From Bacteroidia bacterium (GTDB taxonomy: Bacteria; Bacteroidota; Bacteroidia; UKL13-3): a DNA stretch of 20,502 bases. The notes beneath the pieces were generated by a model. That model did not search any database. It was not told the DNA's origin and was given only the letters and a program-made list of their open reading frames with translations. Positions 14,629-20,502 of the stretch are shown piece after piece; position 1 is the stretch's first letter; each line of letters begins with the position of its first letter. The stretch lies in contig JACFNJ010000018.1 in assembly GCA_019454865.1 (NCBI GenBank), positions 1-20,502 on the forward strand. Direction: 5' to 3'. A program made the translations under genes and the position numbers.

Positions 14629-16263
14629 ATGTCGAAAAAAATTCAATATAATGTAGAGTCGCGCGATGGTTTAAAGCGTGGAGTAGATGCTTTAGCAAAC
14701 GCAGTAAAAGTAACTTTAGGTCCAAAAGGGCGTAATGTTGTTATTGATAAAAAATTCGGTTCACCTACAGTTACTAAAGATGGTGTATCTGTTGCAAAAG
14801 AAATCGAACTAAAAGATGCTCTTGAAAACATGGGAGCACAAATGGTAAAAGAAGTAGCAAGTAAAACAGCTGATATAGCAGGTGATGGTACTACCACAGC
14901 AACAGTTTTGGCACAAGCAATAGTTTCAGCAGGATTAAAAAACGTAGCTGCCGGAGCAAACCCAATGGACTTGAAACGCGGAATTGATAAAGCTGTAGAG
15001 GTAATAGTTGCTAACTTAAAAAAACAAAGCCAACAAGTAGGTGATGATAACAATAAAATTCAACAAGTAGCATCTGTATCTGCTAACAACGATGAGGTAA
15101 TTGGGAAATTAATTGCTGATGCTATGGCTAAAGTTGGTAAAGAAGGTGTAATTACAGTTGAAGAAGCAAAAGGAACAGAAACAGAAGTTAAAACTGTAGA
15201 AGGAATGCAATTTGACCGTGGCTACCTTTCTCCATATTTTGTTACCAATGCCGATAAAATGGAAACAGATTTGGATAACCCATTCATCTTAATTACTGAT
15301 AAGAAAGTAAGTAACATGAAAGAATTGTTACCTGTACTTGAGCCGGTAGCACAAAGCGGAAAACCACTACTTATCATTGCTGAAGATGTAGAAGGAGAAG
15401 CATTAGCTACTTTAGTTGTGAACAAATTACGTGGTACCTTAAAAATTGCAGCAGTAAAAGCACCAGGATTTGGTGATAGAAGAAAAGCAATGTTGGAAGA
15501 TATTGCAATATTAACCGGAGGTACGGTAATTAGTGAAGAAAGAGGATTCAAATTAGAAAACACTGATATCAGTATGTTAGGTCGTGCTGAAAAAATATCA
15601 ATTGATAAAGACAATACCACTATAATAAATGGTGTAGGTAAAAAGGAAGATATAGCTTCTCGCATTGGTCAAATAAAAGCACAGATAGAAAGCACTACAA
15701 GCGATTACGATAAAGAAAAATTACAAGAACGCTTAGCAAAATTAGCCGGTGGTGTTGCTGTATTATACATTGGTGCTGCTACCGAAGTAGAAATGAAAGA
15801 GAAAAAAGACAGAGTTGATGATGCTTTACATGCAACACGTGCAGCAGTAGAAGAAGGTATAGTAGCAGGTGGAGGTGTAGCATATATTCGTGCAATTGAA
15901 GCATTAGAAAACTTTAAAGGAGCAAATGAAGATGAGAACACGGGTATAGCAATTATTAAACGTGCGGTTGAAGAACCTTTACGCCAAATAGTAGCTAATG
16001 CCGGAGGAGAAGGCTCTGTTGTTGTAAACAAAGTACGCGAAGGAAAAGCAGATTTTGGATACAACGCTCGCACCGAACAATATGAGAATTTAATTGCGGC
16101 TGGTGTTATTGACCCAACTAAAGTAAGTCGTGTTGCATTACAAAATGCTGCAAGTGCTGCTGCCATGATTCTTACTACTGAATGTACATTGGTAGAAGAA
16201 AAAGAAGACAAAGCACCAGCAATGCCTGCAGGAATGCCAGGTGGAATGGACGGAATGTACTAA
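14629..16263 (+). CDS. groEL: Chaperonin GroEL
   Basis: A 544-residue subunit of the tetradecameric ATP-driven folding chamber. The ATP site is seen in 'KVTLGPKGRNV' (about 27-37), 'AGDGTTTATVLAQ' with Asp-86, and Asp-398 in 'DDALHATRAAVEEG', followed by 'VAGGGVAYIRAIEAL'. The apical-domain segment 'FDRGYLSPYFVTN' and the 'KAPGFGDRRKAMLEDIA' region are intact. The C-terminal tail 'MPAGMPGGMDGMY' is a short Gly-Met tail that ends in Tyr rather than in a long GGM repeat. This is the only groEL in the window. A strong hairpin 30 bases downstream ends the operon before prfC. Confidence 0.98.
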   Translation: MSKKIQYNVESRDGLKRGVDALANAVKVTLGPKGRNVVIDKKFGSPTVTKDGVSVAKEIELKDALENMGAQMVKEVASKTADIAGDGTTTATVLAQAIVSAGLKNVAAGANPMDLKRGIDKAVEVIVANLKKQSQQVGDDNNKIQQVASVSANNDEVIGKLIADAMAKVGKEGVITVEEAKGTETEVKTVEGMQFDRGYLSPYFVTNADKMETDLDNPFILITDKKVSNMKELLPVLEPVAQSGKPLLIIAEDVEGEALATLVVNKLRGTLKIAAVKAPGFGDRRKAMLEDIAILTGGTVISEERGFKLENTDISMLGRAEKISIDKDNTTIINGVGKKEDIASRIGQIKAQIESTTSDYDKEKLQERLAKLAGGVAVLYIGAATEVEMKEKKDRVDDALHATRAAVEEGIVAGGGVAYIRAIEALENFKGANEDENTGIAIIKRAVEEPLRQIVANAGGEGSVVVNKVREGKADFGYNARTEQYENLIAAGVIDPTKVSRVALQNAASAAAMILTTECTLVEEKEDKAPAMPAGMPGGMDGMY

Positions 16264-16292
16264 GATATAATTATTAAATTTAAAGTAAAACC

Positions 16293-16325
16293 GCAAAAGG
16301 CTGCTTATTATAGGCAGCCTTTTGC
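16293..16325 (+). terminator. Terminator hairpin after groEL
   Basis: GCAAAAGGCTGC (16293-16304) and GCAGCCTTTTGC (16314-16325) form a perfect 12-bp stem around a 9-base loop. The T-rich part is within the 3' arm and the bases that follow (AATTAATAAATATTTC) are AT-rich rather than a pure T run, but stem strength and position fit the end of the groESL transcript. Confidence 0.75.
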
Positions 16326-16430
16326 AATTAATAAATATTTCTATTTTTAAGTTAACAAAACAGACTTAACAATCTAAACAATCAAATTTATATCCGCTAA
16401 ATAAAAGTGTAGTTATAAAAATCATACAAT

Positions 16431-16438
16431 TATCTTTG
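16431..16438 (+). promoter_or_regulatory. Candidate prfC promoter (-7 box)
   Basis: TATCTTTG matches TAnnTTTG, 18 bases before the prfC ATG, implying a leader of about 13 bases. No TTTG is present at the expected -33 distance. Confidence 0.45.
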
Positions 16439-16456
16439 CCCAATTTTTAATACGAA

Positions 16457-18043
16457 ATGAATTCAATATCACAAGCAGAAATACAAAAACGTAGAACATT
16501 TGGAATAATAAGCCATCCCGATGCAGGAAAAACAACTCTAACAGAAAAGTTTTTACTTTTTGGTGGTGCAATTCAAACGGCAGGTGCAGTAAAATCTAAT
16601 CGTATTAAAAAAGCTGCAACTTCTGATTTTATGGAAATAGAGAAACAACGCGGAATTTCGGTTGCAACCTCTGTAATGGGATTTAACTATAAAAATTACA
16701 AAGTAAACATATTAGATACTCCGGGCCACAAAGATTTTGCTGAAGATACATATAGAACACTCACCGCAGTAGATAGTGTAATACTTGTAGTAGATTGCGT
16801 AAAAGGAGTAGAAGAGCAAACCCGCAAATTAATGGAAGTATGCCGAATGAGAAATACTCCGGTTATTGTATTCATCAATAAATTAGATAGAGAAGGGAAA
16901 GACCCGTATGATTTGTTAGAAGAAATAGAAAAAGAGTTAAACATTCATACACGCCCATTAACTTGGCCTATAGGCATTGGCGGAACTTTTAAAGGTGTTT
17001 ATAATCTATATGAAAAACAATTAAATTTATTTCAAGCAGATAAAACAAAAATTGCAAAAGAAATAGTAGCAATTAATGATTTAGAAGACAACATACTGAA
17101 TGATTTAGTAGGAGATAAACTAGCAAACAAACTAAGAGAGGATGCAGAATTAATTGAAGGAATTTACGAGGAGTTTAACCATGAATTATACTTAGAAAGT
17201 TATTTAGCACCGGTATTTTTTGGAAGTGCTATTAACAACTTTGGTATTCAAGAGTTGCTTGACACATTTGTAAAAATAGCACCAGAACCAAGAGGAAGAG
17301 AAACTGAAAACAGACTTGTAAAACCAGATGAAAAAAACTTTACCGGTTTTATATTTAAAATACATGCAAACTTAGACCCTAACCACCGCGATAGGATTGC
17401 TTTTTGCCGAATTGTGTCCGGTAAATTTGAGAGAAATAAATTTTATCATCATACTCGATTAAATAAGAAACTTCGCTTTAGCAACCCCACAAGCTTTATG
17501 GCCAACGATAAAAATGTAATTGAAGAAGCCTTTCCGGGCGATGTTGTAGGGCTGTATGATAACGGTAATTTTAAGATTGGAGATACACTTACAGAAGGAG
17601 AGAATTTTCTTTTTAAAGGAATTCCGAGTTTTTCACCTGAAATATTTAAAGTATTGGAAAATAAAGACCCGTTAAAAACTAAACAGTTAGAAAAAGGTAT
17701 TACGCAACTTACAGATGAAGGCGTTGCACAATTATTTACACAACAGCCCGGAAATGTACGTATTGTAGGAACTGTAGGTGAATTACAATTTGATGTTATT
17801 CAGTTCCGATTAATGCACGAGTACGGTGCTGCATGTGCTTTCAGTCAATTAAGTTATCAAAAGGCAAGCTGGTTTACTAGCGATGATAAAATAGAATTAG
17901 AACGTTTTAATACTATAAAAAAATACAATATTGCTACAGATAAAGATGGAAGACAAGTGTTTTTTGCTGATAGTATTTGGAGTTTAAAAATGACTCAAGA
18001 TACATTCCCAAAAATCAACTTTCATTTTACCTCAGAATTTTAA
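16457..18043 (+). CDS. prfC: Peptide chain release factor 3
   Basis: RF3 is a translational GTPase that recycles RF1/RF2 from the ribosome after termination. The product is 528 residues (E. coli 529). The G domain shows the RF3-specific G1 motif 'SHPDAGKTTLTEK' (residues 19-31), the switch I region with 'DFMEIEKQRGISVATSVMGF', G3 'DTPGHKDFAEDTYRTLTAVD' (from Asp-87) and G4 'NKLDRE' (141-146). The GTP-sensing Pro in 'SHPD' and the 'DFAEDTYR' form separate it from EF-G. The C-terminal 'VGTVGELQFDVIQFRL' and 'EYGAAC' are RF3 marks as well. It is monocistronic between the groEL terminator and a convergent thioesterase gene that ends 15 bases away. Confidence 0.97.
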   Translation: MNSISQAEIQKRRTFGIISHPDAGKTTLTEKFLLFGGAIQTAGAVKSNRIKKAATSDFMEIEKQRGISVATSVMGFNYKNYKVNILDTPGHKDFAEDTYRTLTAVDSVILVVDCVKGVEEQTRKLMEVCRMRNTPVIVFINKLDREGKDPYDLLEEIEKELNIHTRPLTWPIGIGGTFKGVYNLYEKQLNLFQADKTKIAKEIVAINDLEDNILNDLVGDKLANKLREDAELIEGIYEEFNHELYLESYLAPVFFGSAINNFGIQELLDTFVKIAPEPRGRETENRLVKPDEKNFTGFIFKIHANLDPNHRDRIAFCRIVSGKFERNKFYHHTRLNKKLRFSNPTSFMANDKNVIEEAFPGDVVGLYDNGNFKIGDTLTEGENFLFKGIPSFSPEIFKVLENKDPLKTKQLEKGITQLTDEGVAQLFTQQPGNVRIVGTVGELQFDVIQFRLMHEYGAACAFSQLSYQKASWFTSDDKIELERFNTIKKYNIATDKDGRQVFFADSIWSLKMTQDTFPKINFHFTSEF

Positions 18044-18058
18044 TTTATAAATTTCCAA

Positions 18059-18577
18059 TTACTGAAAAAATAAGGCTTTCAACTCTGTTGCATCATCCGG
18101 TTTCATTTTGCCAGCTAAAATTAAGCGTAATTGTCTTCTGCGTAATGCACCATCGTATTTCTTAATTTCATCTTCCGTTTCCGGTTTTAATTCAGGAACC
18201 GGAATAGGCGACCCATTTCTGTCAATAGCTACAAATGTATAATAAGCTTCATTGCTTTTAAATTTATCTCCACTTGGAATATTCTCAGCCCACACTGTTA
18301 TATGAATTTCCATTGATGAATTAAAAGCTCTTGAAACTTTTGCCTCAAGTGTAACAACATCACCCAGTTTAATACATTTACCAAAACTTACGCTATCTAC
18401 TGAAGCAGTTACAGCAGTTTTGCCGCTATGTTTTTGAGCAGCAATTGCAGCTACAATATCCATCCAATGCAATAGTTTCCCACCCATTAAATTGTTCAAA
18501 GTATTTGTATCGTTGGGTAAAACCAATTCATTCATAACAGTTAATGATTGGCTTGGAGTCTTAAAATTATTTGTCAT
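18059..18577 (-). CDS. Acyl-CoA thioesterase, hot-dog fold (YciA/BACH type)
   Basis: A 172-residue cytosolic thioesterase that hydrolyses acyl-CoA. The single hot-dog domain has 'LPNDTNTLNNLMGGKLLHWMDIVAAIAA', where Asn-25 and Asp-40 sit at the catalytic positions used in this family. Then come 'TASVDSVSFGKCIKLGDVVTLEAKV', 'MEIHITVWAEN' and 'YYTFVAID'. The C-terminal 'ALRRRQLRL' is frequent in Bacteroidota members. Physiological chain length cannot be read. The frame extends 12 codons further upstream to an ATG at 18613, but that ATG lies inside the terminator hairpin of the PKD gene and the extra residues ('MQPLFLIIFSRY') are unlike the family, so the ATG at 18577 is used. It lies downstream of the PKD gene on the same strand but beyond its terminator. 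Confidence 0.9.
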   Translation of the reverse strand: MTNNFKTPSQSLTVMNELVLPNDTNTLNNLMGGKLLHWMDIVAAIAAQKHSGKTAVTASVDSVSFGKCIKLGDVVTLEAKVSRAFNSSMEIHITVWAENIPSGDKFKSNEAYYTFVAIDRNGSPIPVPELKPETEDEIKKYDGALRRRQLRLILAGKMKPDDATELKALFFQ

Positions 18578-18596
18578 ATATCTTGAAAAAATTATT

Positions 18597-18624
18597 AAAA
18601 AAAGGGGCTGCATAAGCAGCCCCT
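18597..18624 (-). terminator. Intrinsic terminator of the PKD-repeat gene
   Basis: On the minus strand AGGGGCTGC (18624-18616) pairs perfectly with GCAGCCCCT (18611-18603) around the loop TTAT, and a run of T follows immediately (plus-strand A at 18597-18603, counting the A paired at the stem base). This is a strong canonical terminator 25 bases after the TAG stop at 18650. Confidence 0.93.
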
Positions 18625-18649
18625 CGAAATCTTAAAAATTATAGTCTAT

Positions 18650-20502
18650 CTATTTTTTAATTAACTGGCGACTTATCACTTTATCTCCAATTGTTAATCG
18701 AATTAAATACACCGAAGATTTTGAATCAAAGTCTTGTTCGTTAATAGTTATTTTTTTACTTCCTGCTGTTTGAAGACCTAAGTTTTGAGTAAACACTTTT
18801 CTGCCAATCATATCAAATACATCCAGTGATACTGCAGATGTTTGGTCAACATCAAATACAACATTTGCTGAATTTTCAAATGGATTAGGATAAACATTAA
18901 AGTTTGCTTGTAATGCTAATAACTCATTAACACCAACTCTTCTATCAATAAATACAGAATCAACACTTGTAGCATCACAACCATTTGAATCTTGAACAGT
19001 TAATGTTACTACATTCCATCCCTTTTTATCAAAAATGTGTGTGTAGATATTAGATTTTGTATTTACAACAGGTGAACCATCACCGAAATTCCAACTGTAT
19101 CTTGATAAACCTACACGATTAGCAGTAAATTTAACACTATTTGGTGATAAACTATCCATTAAGAAGGATACAGAAATTGGTTGACTAATAGTAATTGATT
19201 TTGATGAGGTATCACGACATCCGTCAATATCAACAATTAAGGATACATTTTTCACACCACCAAGCACATATGCATGTGTTGTATTTGGTTGGTTTGATGT
19301 AGAATTATCGCCAAACAAGTAAGTAAATGTTGGTGTTTTACCTGCAGGAACAATTGACAAGTTAGAGAATGAAACCGGTGTTCCTACACAGCCATTTGAT
19401 GCTGTGAAATCAGCAGTAGCGCGGTCTTTTACTTGAACTACTTTTCTAACCGAATCTAAACATCCATTTAATGTATCACGAACTACTAATGTAACATAAT
19501 ATGAACCTATTGCACCATATGTCTTAGTAGGTACAGCCTCTTTACGGTGCAATGTATTATCTCCAAAGTTCCAATCATAACTTAATCTACCTAAATCACC
19601 TGTAAATGTTGTTTTATTATCTATAGTCAATTTGCTCGATCTACATGCGTTATCAATTGTAAAATCAACAACAGGCTTATTATGGATTGAAACAAGTGCT
19701 GATACAGTATCTTCACAACCATAATTAGAGATTACTTTCAAAACAACTCGGTATTGTCCGCCTTGAGGGTAATAATACAATGGATTGTTTGAATATCCAG
19801 TATCTCCATTACCAAAGGACCACTCGCTACCTAAAGTATTAACACGTCCATCTTTACCTGGCTTAATTGAAGAGTTATTAGTAAACTGAACTGAACTACC
19901 AGCACAAACATCTTGTGAAGTAAAGCTTGCTACAGGCTGTGCAAATACATTAACAAACTTTGACATAGTATCAGTACAACCTTCGGTATTAGTAACAAAT
20001 AATGTTACTCTTACTGTTGTATCATATCCAGGTATTATAGCTTTAACGACATTACTATCTGCAATTTGCCCACCAATATTAAAACGATAGTGGTATGATG
20101 GATTATAAGTTCCAGTGCTAGTAAATGTTGCATTCTTACCTTCGCATGAAACTGTAGAAGTAAATGAAGCAGAAGGTGTTGGTAAAACAACAACAGTTGT
20201 AGCAATTGAATCAATCAAAGTTGTATTATTCTTAGCAATCAAACGTACACGGTATGTACCAGGATTAGAGAATTTCTTAACCGGACTGGCAACACTTGAC
20301 TTTGTTCCATCTCCAAAATCCCAATCGAATTGTAATGGTATAGTATAAGCACCCGTAGTAGAAACATTAGTGAAATAATTATTTATATTTTGACATAATG
20401 TATCATTTGGAGCATAGAAATTAGCAATTGGTGCATTAGCCATTGTAACATATCTAGCTACAACAGAATCACAACCTTCAGGTAATAGCCTAATTGTAAC
20501 CT
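18650..20502 (-). CDS. PKD-repeat surface protein with T9SS type A sorting domain (3' part)
   Basis: The frame is open to the right edge. The ATG at 20443 is internal: the preceding codons read '...LPEGCDSVVARYVT', the end of another repeat. About 617 residues are visible. At least six PKD-like domains are seen, marked by 'FDWDFGDGT', 'YRFNIGG', 'SEWSFGNGD', 'YDWNFGDN', 'TYLFGDNST' and 'YSWNFGDGSP', each followed by a 'G.Y.V.L.V' strand. Most repeats end in 'GC.D(T/S)' and begin with another Cys, suggesting one disulfide per domain. The last 80 residues ('NFNVYPNPFENSANVVFDV...VFDMIGRKVF...QLIKK') are a type A C-terminal sorting domain, so the protein is exported by the type IX system to the surface, perhaps as an adhesin or matrix protein. 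Its function is not otherwise known. A strong terminator follows the stop. Confidence 0.93.
   Translation of the reverse strand, partial: VTIRLLPEGCDSVVARYVTMANAPIANFYAPNDTLCQNINNYFTNVSTTGAYTIPLQFDWDFGDGTKSSVASPVKKFSNPGTYRVRLIAKNNTTLIDSIATTVVVLPTPSASFTSTVSCEGKNATFTSTGTYNPSYHYRFNIGGQIADSNVVKAIIPGYDTTVRVTLFVTNTEGCTDTMSKFVNVFAQPVASFTSQDVCAGSSVQFTNNSSIKPGKDGRVNTLGSEWSFGNGDTGYSNNPLYYYPQGGQYRVVLKVISNYGCEDTVSALVSIHNKPVVDFTIDNACRSSKLTIDNKTTFTGDLGRLSYDWNFGDNTLHRKEAVPTKTYGAIGSYYVTLVVRDTLNGCLDSVRKVVQVKDRATADFTASNGCVGTPVSFSNLSIVPAGKTPTFTYLFGDNSTSNQPNTTHAYVLGGVKNVSLIVDIDGCRDTSSKSITISQPISVSFLMDSLSPNSVKFTANRVGLSRYSWNFGDGSPVVNTKSNIYTHIFDKKGWNVVTLTVQDSNGCDATSVDSVFIDRRVGVNELLALQANFNVYPNPFENSANVVFDVDQTSAVSLDVFDMIGRKVFTQNLGLQTAGSKKITINEQDFDSKSSVYLIRLTIGDKVISRQLIKK

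Noticed and set aside
14643..16211. Long minus-strand open frames opposite groEL
   Set aside because: Mirror frames of a highly conserved gene with strong codon bias; the Ser/Ala/Thr/Pro-rich products match nothing known.
20385..20443. ATG at 20443 as the true start of the PKD protein
   Set aside because: The frame stays open to the edge and the upstream residues continue the repeat pattern ending in 'GCDS', so the gene extends beyond the window.

Overview
The window looks like chromosomal DNA from a low-GC member of the Bacteroidota, probably a free-living or environmental lineage of the Chitinophagales/Sphingobacteriales/Flavobacteriales type; the exact order is inference. Supporting signs are a C-terminal type IX secretion (Por) sorting domain on a PKD-repeat protein, a TPP-riboswitch-controlled TonB-dependent receptor, a GH73 glucosaminidase with LysM repeats, several promoters of the Bacteroidota type (TTTG, about 19-22 bases, then TAnnTTTG), and the near absence of Shine-Dalgarno sequences. 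No insertion sequence, CRISPR array, tRNA or rRNA was seen.

Layout. 1-3.8 kb: the 3' end of a parallel beta-helix surface protein (+), converging on a small DUF3805-like gene and a sugar-nucleotidyltransferase gene (-), which diverges from glyA (+). 3.8-8.7 kb: a TonB-dependent receptor gene (-) with its own promoter, TPP riboswitch and leader terminator, divergent from hipB-hipA-pnuC (+), a toxin-antitoxin pair apparently co-transcribed with a small-molecule transporter. The region between them carries two near-identical operator-like units. 8.7-11.4 kb: gmhA and dsbD form a tight minus-strand operon. 11.6-14.1 kb: a LysM glucosaminidase gene overlaps a PLP-dependent deaminase/desulfhydrase gene (+). 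14.3-18.0 kb: groES-groEL and prfC (+). 18.0-20.5 kb: a hot-dog acyl-CoA thioesterase gene and, upstream of it, the 3' part of a large PKD-repeat T9SS cargo gene that runs off the right edge (both -).

How the genes fit together. Most of the window is housekeeping: one-carbon metabolism (GlyA), protein folding (GroESL), translation termination (RF3) and envelope work (nucleotidyltransferase, GmhA, DsbD, glucosaminidase). The accessory part is 3.8-8.7 kb. A receptor that is almost certainly thiamine-responsive lies back to back with a PnuC/PnuT-family transporter gene, and a complete HipBA module sits between them. In many Bacteroidota a TPP-regulated receptor and a PnuT transporter form one operon, so this looks like a thiamine-uptake locus split by, or joined to, a HipBA module. 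The paired operator-like repeats lie where a regulator could act on both divergent promoters. This is the best candidate for something not previously described. Both edge genes are incomplete. Three coding starts (glyA, the TonB receptor, the thioesterase) were moved downstream of the longest possible ORF, for reasons given in each entry.
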